Position numbers and translations under genes: made by a program
Shown: in pieces, positions 37,462 through 45,372 of the stretch
Layout: every line of letters begins with the position of its first letter
Numbering within the stretch: position 1 is the stretch's first letter
The notes under the pieces: generated by a model
What the model saw: only the letters and a program-made list of their open reading frames with translations
Databases searched by the model: none
Told to the model about the DNA's origin: nothing
Origin: Micromonosporaceae bacterium
GTDB taxonomy: Bacteria > Actinomycetota > Actinomycetes > Mycobacteriales > Micromonosporaceae
Assembly (NCBI GenBank): GCA_009377645.1
Contig: WHTQ01000005.1
Span: forward strand, 43,888-107,887
Length of the DNA stretch: 64,000 nucleotides
Direction: 5' to 3'

Positions 37462-38256
37462 ATGGCACGCCGGACCGCGCTGGTCACCGGGGGGACCGCC
37501 GGGATCGGCGCGGCGTTCGCCCGCCAGCTCGCCGCCGGCGGGTACGACCTGCTGCTGGTCGCCCGGGACGAGGCGCGGCTGCGTGCCCGGGCCGACGAGC
37601 TGGCGGCGGCGCACGACGGTTGCCAGGTCGCGGTGCTACCGGCCGACCTGGCCACCGAGGCCGGGATCGCCACGGTGGCCGCCCGGGTCGCGGACCACCC
37701 GCCCGACCTGCTGGTCAACAGCGCCGGAACCAGCCTGAACCGGTCGTTCCTGCAGTCGAGTCCAGAGGCTGAGGAGCGGCTGCTCCGCCTGAACGTGCAC
37801 GCGGTGATGCGGCTGACCCTGGCCGCACTGCCCGGCATGGTCGAGCGCCGGCACGGGGGCGTGGTCAACGTGTCGTCGGTGGCCGGGTTCGCCGCCGCGC
37901 TGATGCCGGGTTCCACCTATCCGGCGGGCAAGGCGTGGGTGACCAGCTTCAGCGAGTCGGTGGCGCAGTCGGTCCGGCGGTACGGGGTACGGGTGCTGGC
38001 GCTGTGCCCGGGGTACGTGCGCACCGAGTTCCACCAGCGGGCGGGCATCGACATGTCCCGGACGCCGCGCCGGCTGTGGCTGGAGGCCGACGCCGTGGCC
38101 GCGGACGGGTTGCGGGCGCTGGCGCGAGGTGATCTGGTCCGGGTGGTCGACTGGCGATATCGGATGATCGTCGGTGGGATCCGGTTCGTCCCACGGCGGG
38201 TGTTGCGCGCGGCCGTCCGCGACACCCGCGGTCGAATCCGCGGTGACCAGCGGTGA
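37462..38256 (+). CDS. Short-chain dehydrogenase/reductase
   Basis: A 264-residue classical SDR. The nucleotide motif TGGTAGIG is at about residues 9-16, NSAG in the middle, VSSVAG with the catalytic Ser, and Tyr153/Lys157 in STYPAGKAW. It groups with the DltE/YohF-like SDRs that reduce small carbonyls; the substrate is unknown. GGGAGAGG lies before the ATG. It is 17 bp upstream of pyrE and probably shares its transcript. Confidence 0.88.
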   Translation: MARRTALVTGGTAGIGAAFARQLAAGGYDLLLVARDEARLRARADELAAAHDGCQVAVLPADLATEAGIATVAARVADHPPDLLVNSAGTSLNRSFLQSSPEAEERLLRLNVHAVMRLTLAALPGMVERRHGGVVNVSSVAGFAAALMPGSTYPAGKAWVTSFSESVAQSVRRYGVRVLALCPGYVRTEFHQRAGIDMSRTPRRLWLEADAVAADGLRALARGDLVRVVDWRYRMIVGGIRFVPRRVLRAAVRDTRGRIRGDQR

Positions 38257-38273
38257 CCCCGTAGTCTGGGGGC

Positions 38274-38807
38274 ATGACGGAGCGCGACGACCTGTGCAAG
38301 TTCATCGCTGACCTGGCGGTGGTGCGCGGGCGGGTCGTGCTCAGCTCCGGCCAGGAGGCCGACTGGTATATCGACCTACGGCGGGTCACGCTGCACCACG
38401 AGGCGGCGCCGCTGGTCGGCCGGGTGATGCGGGAGCTGACGGCGGACTGGGACTACCAGGCGGCGGGCGGGCTGACGCTCGGGGCCGACCCGGTGGCCGC
38501 GGCCATGCTGCACGCCGCCGCGGCGGCCGGGCAGCAACTGGATGCGTTCGTGGTCCGGAAGGCGGACAAGGTGCACGGCCTGCAGCGGCGGATCGAAGGG
38601 CCGGAGGTGGCGGGGGAGCGGGTGCTCGCGATCGAGGACACGTCCACTACCGGCGGTAGTGTGCTGACCGCGGTCGAGGCACTCCGGCAGGCGGGCGCCG
38701 AGGTGGTCGGGGTGGCGGCGGTGGTCGATCGCGGGGCGGCGCAGGCGGTGGCATCCGCTGGTCTGGCGTACCGATCAGCCTACACGTTGACGGATCTTGG
38801 CTTTTAG
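38274..38807 (+). CDS. pyrE: Orotate phosphoribosyltransferase
   Basis: A 177-residue type I phosphoribosyltransferase making OMP from orotate and PRPP in pyrimidine synthesis. The PRPP-binding motif AIEDTSTTGGS is at about residues 120-130, with KADKVHGLQRRIEG before it. The length is typical of the short actinobacterial PyrE. It is the last gene of the kinase-SDR-pyrE run and lies 55 bp before arsR. The other pyr genes are elsewhere. Confidence 0.94.
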   Translation: MTERDDLCKFIADLAVVRGRVVLSSGQEADWYIDLRRVTLHHEAAPLVGRVMRELTADWDYQAAGGLTLGADPVAAAMLHAAAAAGQQLDAFVVRKADKVHGLQRRIEGPEVAGERVLAIEDTSTTGGSVLTAVEALRQAGAEVVGVAAVVDRGAAQAVASAGLAYRSAYTLTDLGF

Positions 38808-38862
38808 GTCGAAAGAATTTATAGATATGACCAGGTAGGCAGATCGATGCTGCGCTGGAAGG

Positions 38863-39231
38863 ATGGGACACGTGGGAACTGCACTTGCTGATACTAGTCC
38901 GGTCGCCTCACCCCTTGCGGGTGAGCCGATCCACCGTACCGATGCCGAGAAGCTGGCGGGTGTGCTCAAAGCACTGGCGGACCCTGCCCGGCTGCGGCTG
39001 TTGAGCCTGATCCAGTCCTCACCCGAGGGTGAGGCGTGTGTGTGCGATCTGACCGAGCCGGTTGGGCTGTCCCAGCCGACGGTCAGTCACCACCTCCGGA
39101 TCCTGACCGAAGCGGGTCTCCTGGAGCGGGAGAAGCGTGGCGTGTGGGCTTACTACCGGCTGGTCCCGACCGCGATCGGGACGGTCGCCCAACTGCTCAC
39201 GCCGCCCCGGCGGCGCCGGAAGGCACGCTGA
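38863..39231 (+). CDS. ArsR-family metal-responsive repressor
   Basis: A 122-residue winged-helix repressor. ALADPARLRLLSLI and the recognition helix LSQPTVSHHLRILTEAGLLE are clear. ACVCDL carries the CxC pair used by ArsR/SmtB proteins to bind As(III) or soft metals. ATG 38863 is given, but GTG 38872 has better spacing from GGAAGG and may be the true start. It overlaps the following aldolase-like gene by 4 bp (CTGA), not an arsenic resistance gene, so the regulated target is uncertain. An AT-rich stretch at 38811-38830 upstream may hold promoter and operator. Confidence 0.87.
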   Translation: MGHVGTALADTSPVASPLAGEPIHRTDAEKLAGVLKALADPARLRLLSLIQSSPEGEACVCDLTEPVGLSQPTVSHHLRILTEAGLLEREKRGVWAYYRLVPTAIGTVAQLLTPPRRRRKAR

Positions 39232-39905
39232 CCGACCGCGAGCGGCACCCCACCGACCTGCGCGACCAGCTCGCGCAGGTCGGTGCGGATGTCGTCCGCG
39301 CTGGCCTCGTCGTCGGCTCCGGCGGTAACCTGTCCGCCCGCGAGCCCGGCGGGGGCGAGTGCTGGGTGACCCGGTCCGGCAGCTGGCTGGACCGGCTCGA
39401 CCGGGACCAGTTCGTCCGGGTCCGGATCACCGACGGCGCACCGTCTCCGGCTGCCGAGACACCCTCCTCCGAGCTGGCGCTGCACCTGCACACCTATCGC
39501 GCGCGCCCGGACGTCAACGCCGTCGTCCACCTGCACCCGCAGAGCGTGCTGCTGCTCGACGCGCTCGGCGAGCGGATCCGGTTGGTCACCACCGACCACT
39601 CCTTCTACCTGCGCGAGATCGCGCGGGTCGGGTTTCACCCGCCCGGTTCGGTCGCGCTCGCTGCGGCGGCCGCCGCAGCGGTGGCCGGCGGCGCGGTGGC
39701 GGACGCAGGCGGCGCGGTGGCCGGCGGCGTGAACTGTCTGATCCTGGCCCATCACGGCTGTTCGGTGCTGGGCGGCACCGTTGGCCTGGCCCACCGGCGG
39801 GCACGCAACCTGGAGGAGGCCGCCCAGCTCACCTACCGCGCGCTCACCCTCGGCCGGCGAGATCTGCCGGAGTGCCCGGGCGCCGGCCCGCCAGGCTCAA
39901 TATGA
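39228..39905 (+). CDS. Class II aldolase/adducin family protein, apparent CTG start
   Basis: A 225-residue protein similar to L-fuculose-phosphate aldolase and methylthioribulose-phosphate dehydratase. SGGNLSARE (about 34-42), AVVHLHPQS with the zinc-binding HxH (about 101-105), and LAHHGCSVLG (about 171-180) are present. No ATG, GTG or TTG lies in frame before the conserved domain begins. CTG 39228 overlaps the ArsR stop (CTGA) and has GGAAGG 4 bp upstream, so it is the best start. An Ala/Gly repeat stretch (about 147-165) is unusual. The substrate is unknown. Confidence 0.78.
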   Translation: MTDRERHPTDLRDQLAQVGADVVRAGLVVGSGGNLSAREPGGGECWVTRSGSWLDRLDRDQFVRVRITDGAPSPAAETPSSELALHLHTYRARPDVNAVVHLHPQSVLLLDALGERIRLVTTDHSFYLREIARVGFHPPGSVALAAAAAAAVAGGAVADAGGAVAGGVNCLILAHHGCSVLGGTVGLAHRRARNLEEAAQLTYRALTLGRRDLPECPGAGPPGSI

Positions 39906-39994
39906 GATCGTTTCGGATGTAGATCGCCTGGTCAGGGAGCCGCCGTTGCCGTCACACCACCGCCTTGCCGGCCCGGCAGCCCCGGGACCTGCAG

Positions 39995-40120
39995 ACCGTG
40001 GGTCCGGACGCGGACCTGCCGCAGCTGGAGGCGATCGCCGCCGCCACCGGCGGGGGCGCGTTCCACCTGGAGGACCCGGACCAGATCGCCCTGGTCTTCC
40101 TCCGCGCCCTGCTCACCTAG
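39995..40120 (+). pseudogene. Remnant of a VWA-domain protein (C-terminal end only)
   Basis: This frame ends TVGPDADLPQLEAIAAATGG, then AFHLEDPDQIALVFLRAL and a TAG at 40118-40120. That is the characteristic C-terminal end of von Willebrand factor A domains in actinobacterial VWA proteins, where the last helix follows a (D)P-x-x-I-x-x-VF motif. Upstream of 39995 the frame no longer resembles the domain and the MIDAS residues are absent. It is probably a deletion remnant. Palindromic element A2 begins 6 bp after its stop. Confidence 0.5.
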
Positions 40121-41084
40121 GTCGTGTTGAGCATGGAGTTCCGTCGGCGTGTCCCCCGGCGTGTCGTGCCGCAACTCCATGCTCAACGGCGTCGGACGGG
40201 TGCCGGCGGAACCAGTGCTCCAGCAGGATCATCCCGCCCACCACCGCGGCGCCCAGCAGGCCCAGACCGATGATCGGCAGCACCGGCGAGTCCGGCGCGA
40301 GCAGCTCGTGGTCCTCGGTCTGCCACGGCCACAGCGCCCGCAGCGCCCCGACGATCAGACCGGTCATCACCGCCAGGGTGACCCGCCGCAGGTTGGCGAG
40401 CAGCCACTGCAGCCCCTTCACCACCAGCGACAGCCCGACCACCGCTCCCAGCGCGAACGCTCCGATGTAGGCCAGGTCCAGGTCCCGGACCGCCTCCGAG
40501 GTGGGCACGTACAGCCCGAACGCGAGCAGCAGGAAGGCACCCGAGACCCCGGGCAGGACCAGCGCGCAGACCGCCACCGCCGCGGCCAGGAACACCACCG
40601 GCAGGGACGGCTCCACCGACAGCTGCAGCTCGCCGGTGAACAGGTACGCGGCCAGCCCGCCGGCCGCCGCCAGCACCAGCTCCCGGGCCCGCCACCGGAC
40701 CCCGAGCATCCGGACCGGCACGATCAGGGCGGCGGCTACCATCCCGAAGAACAGGGCGCGCAGCGGCACCGGGTGCTCCTCGATCGCCGGACCCAGCAGC
40801 AGCAGCGCCACCACCAGCGTCGGGGCCATCCCGAGCAGCAGCGGCACGAGCACGTCCCAGCGGACCTCGCGGAGTTCGGCGCGCGCCCGTGCCCGGTCGG
40901 TGATCAGTGACCGTACGCCGGTCACCAGGTGCCCGGCCGAGCCGATGATCGTCTCGTACACCCCGGTGACCAGGGCTACCGTGCCGCCGCTGATGCCGGG
41001 CACCGCCTCGGCGGCGCCGATCAGGCTGCCGCGCAGCACGTTCGCGGCTCGGGTACGGGTAGACCTGCGGGCACTGGTCGGCAC
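40113..41084 (-). CDS. DUF368 polytopic membrane protein
   Basis: A 323-residue membrane protein with about nine helices. The DUF368 hallmarks are LIGAAEAVPGISGGTVAL near the start and VLPGVSGAFLLLAFG in the middle. DUF368 proteins include polyprenyl-phosphate flippases of the PopT class that recycle undecaprenyl phosphate. That function is inferred from family. GTG 41084 is chosen because AGGGTGG lies 5 bp upstream; an open frame extends to 41147. The last about 25 residues after HPSD are encoded by palindromic element A2, so the native C-terminus has been replaced. Confidence 0.84.
   Translation of the reverse strand: MPTSARRSTRTRAANVLRGSLIGAAEAVPGISGGTVALVTGVYETIIGSAGHLVTGVRSLITDRARARAELREVRWDVLVPLLLGMAPTLVVALLLLGPAIEEHPVPLRALFFGMVAAALIVPVRMLGVRWRARELVLAAAGGLAAYLFTGELQLSVEPSLPVVFLAAAVAVCALVLPGVSGAFLLLAFGLYVPTSEAVRDLDLAYIGAFALGAVVGLSLVVKGLQWLLANLRRVTLAVMTGLIVGALRALWPWQTEDHELLAPDSPVLPIIGLGLLGAAVVGGMILLEHWFRRHPSDAVEHGVAARHAGGHADGTPCSTRPR
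40126..40187. repeat. Palindromic element A2, at the 3' end of the DUF368 gene
   Basis: GTTGAGCATGGAGTT (40126-40140) pairs perfectly with AACTCCATGCTCAAC (40173-40187). The interior has GGCGTGTC twice (40145-40152 and 40158-40165). It shares arm core (GCATGGAGTT versus ATCATGGAGTT) and interior motif with element A1 in trpG. On the minus strand it encodes most of the last 25 residues of the DUF368 protein. Confidence 0.88.
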
Positions 41085-41124
41085 AGTGGCCACCCTAGCG
41101 GGCGTAGCCCGCCGAGCGAGGGCC

Positions 41125-41168
41125 GCCAGCGAGGCGCCGCGAAGCAAGCCGAGCGATCAAGCGGGCCG
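41125..41168 (+). repeat. Diverged third copy of the 44-bp repeat
   Basis: GCCAGCGAGG, then GCCGAGCG, TCAAGCGG in the same order and spacing as in the 44-bp repeats at 58843-58886 and 58901-58944, with mismatches in the middle. It lies in the gap between the DUF368 start and the radical SAM gene. Confidence 0.6.
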
Positions 41169-41246
41169 AGCGGGCATAACAGCGGTCGGAGCGGCATAAC
41201 AGTGGAGGCGGCCAAGCGTAGGCTGAGCAAGGGGAGGCGATACGCG

Positions 41247-42410
41247 ATGTCGGAGGACGCCTCCGGGCTGAGCCTGCAGGACCCGTTCACGGTGCCGACC
41301 GAGCACTGGCATCGGCTGCCGGACGGGCGGATCCAGTGCGACGTCTGCCCGCGGGCCTGCAAGCTGCGGGAGGGCCAGCGCGGCCTGTGCTTCGTCCGGG
41401 GTCGGGTCGGCGACCAGATAGTGCTCGCCTCCTACGGGCGGTCCAGCGGTTTCTGTGTCGACCCGGTCGAGAAGAAGCCGCTCAACCACTTCCTGCCGGG
41501 TTCGTCGGTGCTGTCGTTCGGCACCGCCGGCTGCAACCTGGCCTGCCGGTTCTGCCAGAACTGGGACATCTCCAAGTCGCGCGAGATCGACACGCTCTCG
41601 TCGGCCGCCGCGCCGGAGACCCTGGCCGCCGCCGCGGAGCGGCTCGGCTGCCGCTCGGTCGCGTTCACGTACAACGACCCGGTGATCTTCATGGAGTACG
41701 CGATGGACGTCGCCGACGCCTGCCGGGAGCGCGGGATCCGGTCGGTGGCGGTCTCGGCCGGCTACATCAACCCGGCCCCGCGGGCCGAGTTCTACCGGCA
41801 CATGGACGCCGCCAACATCGACCTGAAGGCGTTCACCGAGGCCTTCTACCAGAAGATCACGTTCGCCCGGCTCACGGCGGTGCAGGAGACGCTGTCCTAC
41901 CTGCGGCACGAGACCGGGGTGTGGTTCGAGATCACCACCCTGCTGATCCCGGGTCACAACGACTCGGACGCCGAGATCGCCGACGAGTGCGCGTGGCTGG
42001 TCGAGGCACTGGGCCCGGACGTGCCGCTGCACTTCACGGCGTTCCACCCGGACTTCAAGATGCGCGACGTGCCGCGTACCCCGCCGGACACGCTGCGGCG
42101 CGCCCGCCGGATCGCGCTCGAGCACGGGCTGCGCTACGTCTACACCGGGAACGTGCACGATCCGGACGGGCAGACCACCGGATGCCCGGGCTGCGGCGCG
42201 GCGGTGGTGGTCCGCGACTGGTATGAGATCCGGCGGTACGCGCTGACCGACGCCGGCCGGTGTGCCACCTGCGGCACCCAGCTGCCCGGCGAGTACGACG
42301 GGCCGGCCGGCGGCTGGGGCTCTCGCCGGATGCCGGTCCGGCTGGCCGACCCGGCGCCGCCCGGCACCACCGGGCACGACCGCCGCCCCGCCGCCCCCGC
42401 GCCCGCCTGA
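41247..42410 (+). CDS. AmmeMemoRadiSam system radical SAM enzyme
   Basis: A 387-residue radical SAM protein. It begins with a cysteine-rich segment (CDVCPRACKLREGQRGLC, about 32-49), then GTAGCNLACRFCQNW with the cluster ligands Cys96, Cys100 and Cys103. The core continues with TYNDPVIFMEYAMD and ITTLLIPGHND. Near the end are two CxxC pairs (GCPGCGAA and CATCGTQ), perhaps a zinc ribbon. Members of this family co-occur with MEMO1- and AMMECR1-like proteins; the modified substrate is unknown. ATG 41247 has GGGGAGG upstream. The MEMO1 gene lies 0.6 kb downstream. Confidence 0.9.
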   Translation: MSEDASGLSLQDPFTVPTEHWHRLPDGRIQCDVCPRACKLREGQRGLCFVRGRVGDQIVLASYGRSSGFCVDPVEKKPLNHFLPGSSVLSFGTAGCNLACRFCQNWDISKSREIDTLSSAAAPETLAAAAERLGCRSVAFTYNDPVIFMEYAMDVADACRERGIRSVAVSAGYINPAPRAEFYRHMDAANIDLKAFTEAFYQKITFARLTAVQETLSYLRHETGVWFEITTLLIPGHNDSDAEIADECAWLVEALGPDVPLHFTAFHPDFKMRDVPRTPPDTLRRARRIALEHGLRYVYTGNVHDPDGQTTGCPGCGAAVVVRDWYEIRRYALTDAGRCATCGTQLPGEYDGPAGGWGSRRMPVRLADPAPPGTTGHDRRPAAPAPA

Positions 42411-42437
42411 GCTGAGCGCAGCTGAGCTCAGCTCAGC
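42411..42437. terminator. Hairpin between convergent radical SAM and RNHCP genes
   Basis: GCTGAGC (42411-42417) pairs with GCTCAGC (42431-42437), and an inner GCTGAGC copy (42421-42427) offers an alternative pairing. The right arm overlaps the RNHCP stop codon. Confidence 0.5.
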
Positions 42438-42822
42438 GCGAGTCGGCCGGGTGGCGATTGCCGGCTCGCGGGTGCTCCGGCTCGTCCGGGGTGGCGTCGA
42501 ACGGCACCGGTGGGGTGGCCAGCGGCAGCGCCGCCAGCCGCATTAGCAGCAGCAGGTTGTCGTCGCCGGCGGTCCGGTTGAGCCGGAGCCGGCCGCAGTC
42601 GGTGCACCGGTGGATCAGCACCCACCGGCCCTTGCCGCGCACGGTTACCGCGATCGGCTCCATCCCACCCGGGCAGGTGGCCTCCCGGTCACCGGGTGCG
42701 TTCCGGTCCAGGTGCCGGGACCAAAGGCAGGACGGACAGTGGTTGCGATGGGTGGTGCCGGGGGCGTCGAGAGAGACGGCTACCCCGCAGTGCCCGCATC
42801 GGAAGGATCGTGAGAAAGCCAA
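42433..42822 (-). CDS. RNHCP domain zinc protein
   Basis: A 129-residue protein. The RNHCP signature HRNHCPSCLWSRHLD (about 25-39) is followed by CPGGMEPIAV and HRCTDCGRLRLNRTAGDDN (about 71-89). FRCGHCG at the start gives a further CxxC. The domain probably binds zinc; its role is unknown. It lies on the minus strand between the radical SAM and MEMO1 genes. A Pro/Asp-rich tail follows the domain. Confidence 0.88.
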   Translation of the reverse strand: MAFSRSFRCGHCGVAVSLDAPGTTHRNHCPSCLWSRHLDRNAPGDREATCPGGMEPIAVTVRGKGRWVLIHRCTDCGRLRLNRTAGDDNLLLLMRLAALPLATPPVPFDATPDEPEHPRAGNRHPADSR

Positions 42823-42977
42823 GGCGCAGGACCTTTCGGAGCGACGGCGGCGCCGGCCGCCGGACGGGTTCGGGTCTGGACGGACATGCTCGCCTCCTCT
42901 CGCTCCGGGACAGTTGCCGGTTCAGCCGACCACTCGGGTGGTCCGGCGTCAACTGGATTTGTGGTAGACCGGGGGGC

Positions 42978-43799
42978 GTGAGTGGCCCGGCGCCGCGGAC
43001 CCGACCGCCCGCCGTGGCGGGCCGGTTCTACCCGCGCGACCCGGCCGAGCTGGCCGCCACCGTGGACCGGCTGTTGGACGCGGTCGAGCTACCGGCGGTC
43101 GAGCCGCTGGCCCCGGCGTACCTGGTGCCGCACGCCGGCTACCGGTTCTCCGGCCCGACCGCGGCACAGGTCTTCGCCCGGCTGCGCCGGCACGCCGCCG
43201 GGGTACGGCGGGTGGTGCTGGTCGGTCCGGCCCACTTCGTCCCGGCCACCGGGTGCGTGGCCGCCGCCGGCCCGGCCGCCTGGGCGACGCCGCTGGGGGA
43301 GCTGCCGGTCGAGGACCCCACCTGGCTGGCCGGGCACGGGGTCACCGTCGACGACCGGCCGCACGCGCCGGAGCACTCGCTGGAGGTCCAGCTGCCGTTC
43401 CTGCAGCGCGCACTGGGCCGGCCGGTGCCGGTACTGCCGATGGTGGTCGGACCGGCGCCGCCGGAGGCGGTGGCGGACTGCCTGGCCGCCGCCGCCGCCG
43501 ACGCCGGCGCCGGCCCGGGGACGGTGGTGCTGTGCAGCAGCGACCTGTCGCACTACCTGGACCAGGCCGCCGCCCGGGCGGCCGACGACCGCACCGCGGC
43601 CGCGATCGAGGCGCTGGCGGCGGACCGGATCGGCCCCCGGAGCGCGTGCGGCGCGTACGCCCTGCGCGGTCTGCTGAGCTGGGCGCGCGGCACCGGCCTG
43701 GATCCGGAGCTGCTGGACCTGTGCACGTCGGCCGACACCGCCGGCGATCCGACCAGGGTTGTCGGCTACGCCGCGTTTGCCTTTCATCACGCCACGTAG
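42978..43799 (+). CDS. MEMO1-like dioxygenase-fold protein (AmmeMemoRadiSam component B)
   Basis: A 273-residue protein of the MEMO family, related to class III extradiol dioxygenases. It has RPPAVAGRFYPRDPAELAA at the start, VPHAGYRFSGP (about 54-64, with the first metal-site histidine), GPAHF, then HSLEVQLPFL and SSDLSHY. It is predicted to work with the radical SAM protein encoded upstream. GTG 42978 is chosen because GGGGGG lies just upstream and the conserved domain begins nearby. AMMECR1, the usual third member, is not in the window. Confidence 0.9.
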   Translation: MSGPAPRTRPPAVAGRFYPRDPAELAATVDRLLDAVELPAVEPLAPAYLVPHAGYRFSGPTAAQVFARLRRHAAGVRRVVLVGPAHFVPATGCVAAAGPAAWATPLGELPVEDPTWLAGHGVTVDDRPHAPEHSLEVQLPFLQRALGRPVPVLPMVVGPAPPEAVADCLAAAAADAGAGPGTVVLCSSDLSHYLDQAAARAADDRTAAAIEALAADRIGPRSACGAYALRGLLSWARGTGLDPELLDLCTSADTAGDPTRVVGYAAFAFHHAT

Positions 43800-43845
43800 A
43801 CGTTTTCTCCCGGTTTTGTGTGGTTTGTCGGTATGCTCTCGGCCT

Positions 43846-45042
43846 ATGGCCCATCTGAAGCGAGCTATCAGCATGGCCGGCGTCGCCGTCCTCGGGGTGA
43901 CCGCCGGCTGCGCCAGCGCCGGCGACCAGGGGTCGGCGGGTGCGGACGGACCGGCGCCGGCGCCGGCCGGATCGCCGGCTGGGTCGGCGGCTCCGTACCA
44001 GGTCCTGGCTGGGATGCCGGAGTATCCGTCCTACGCCAACGTCTACGCCGCTGCCGGCCCGGACGAGCTCAGCAAGGCCGTCGAGGGGCACCGGGAGCTG
44101 GTCTACGTCCCGCACAACGAGAGCGACGACGTCTACGTGATCGACCAGAAGACCTTCGAGGTGGTCGACCGGTTCCCGGGCGGGCCGGAGCCGCAGCACG
44201 TGGTGCCCTCGTACGACCTGTCCACGCTCTACGTCGCCGCCAGCCGGGTGCCGACCGGTGGGCTGGTGCCGATCGACCCGGCCACCGGCGAGCCGGGCGA
44301 GCCGATCGACGTGCAGGACGTCTACAACCTCTACTTCACGCCGGACGGCGCACACGGGATCGTGGTCGCCGAGGCGTACCGGCGGCTGGACTTCTACGAC
44401 GCGCAGACCTGGGAGCCGGTCACGTCCGTGGAGCTGCCGGAGTGCGACGGCATCAACCACATGGACTACTCGGCCGACGGGCGGACCATGCTGTTCAGCT
44501 GCGAGTTCGCCAACCGGCTGGTCGTGCTCGACAGCGAGACCCACGAGAAGGTGGGGCAGCACGACCTGGACGTGGTCGACGACGGGATGCCGCAGGATGT
44601 CCGGCTGACCCCGGACGGGGAGCGGTTCCTGGTCGCGGACATGCGGGCGGGTGGTGTCTATGTCCTGAACGCCGACGCCACCGAGCGGCTCGACTTCATC
44701 CCGACCGGCGAAGGGGCGCACGGCATCTACTTCAGCCGGGCCGGCGACCTCGCGTACATCTCCAACCGGGACGAGGGCAGCGTCACGGTCCTGGACCTGG
44801 CAACGCTGCGACCGGTCGACAACTGGCGGATCCCGGGCGGCGGCAGCCCGGACATGGGTGGCCTGAACGCGGACGGCTCGGTGTTGTGGCTCAGCGGCCG
44901 CGACCACGACGAGGTGTACGCGATCAGCACCGCCGACGGGGAGCTGCTGGCCCGGATCCCGGTCGGCTCGCGGCCGCACGGGCTGGCGGTCTGGCCGCAG
45001 CCTGGCCGCTACTCACTAGGCCACACCGGCAACATCCGTTAA
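43846..45042 (+). CDS. Secreted beta-propeller lipoprotein (YncE-like)
   Basis: A 398-residue lipoprotein. The signal peptide ends in a lipobox-like VTAGC (Cys at about 25). A Ser/Ala/Pro/Gly linker precedes about seven YVTN/NHL-type beta-propeller blades, with motifs such as VYVPHNESDDVYVIDQ, YFTPDGAHGIVV, DVRLTPDGERFLVAD and YISNRDEGSVTVLD. Propellers of this kind bind or scaffold ligands and may be cytochrome-like or enzyme accessory proteins. TATGCT at 43832-43837 lies 8 bp before the ATG, so the mRNA may be leaderless. The stop overlaps that of the convergent small gene. Confidence 0.82.
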   Translation: MAHLKRAISMAGVAVLGVTAGCASAGDQGSAGADGPAPAPAGSPAGSAAPYQVLAGMPEYPSYANVYAAAGPDELSKAVEGHRELVYVPHNESDDVYVIDQKTFEVVDRFPGGPEPQHVVPSYDLSTLYVAASRVPTGGLVPIDPATGEPGEPIDVQDVYNLYFTPDGAHGIVVAEAYRRLDFYDAQTWEPVTSVELPECDGINHMDYSADGRTMLFSCEFANRLVVLDSETHEKVGQHDLDVVDDGMPQDVRLTPDGERFLVADMRAGGVYVLNADATERLDFIPTGEGAHGIYFSRAGDLAYISNRDEGSVTVLDLATLRPVDNWRIPGGGSPDMGGLNADGSVLWLSGRDHDEVYAISTADGELLARIPVGSRPHGLAVWPQPGRYSLGHTGNIR

Positions 45043-45239
45043 TGGTCGTACTCGTCCTCCAGGTCGACCACGATCGCCTGCTCCACGGCGTCCCACTCGC
45101 CGACCTCCGGGCCGCGGCGCACCTGCAGCGGCTCCTCGACCGGGTTCGCCGGCGTCGACTGCTCGGCGGCGTCCGCCGCCGGTGCCTCGAAGCCCTGGTC
45201 GCGGGGCTCGGAATCGGGTGCGTCGTCGGGCCGGGTCAT
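45039..45239 (-). CDS. Small acidic hypothetical protein (66 aa)
   Basis: A 66-residue acidic, soluble protein (MTRPDDAPDSEP at the start, IVVDLEDEYDH at the end). ATG 45239 has a near-perfect AGGAGG seven bases upstream, which settles the start over a longer open frame. Its TAA overlaps the lipoprotein TAA on the other strand. No family is recognised. It is divergent from fba. Confidence 0.65.
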   Translation of the reverse strand: MTRPDDAPDSEPRDQGFEAPAADAAEQSTPANPVEEPLQVRRGPEVGEWDAVEQAIVVDLEDEYDH

Positions 45240-45372
45240 GGCTACCTCCTGCCGGTCTGGCCGGTTTCCACGGTACGGGGTGGCGCGCGGGGACGCACCC
45301 GGCTGGGGAATACTGCGGGGAGGAGCGTCCCGCTCGGCGCGTACCGACGTTCGTACACAGCAAGGAGCAGCC

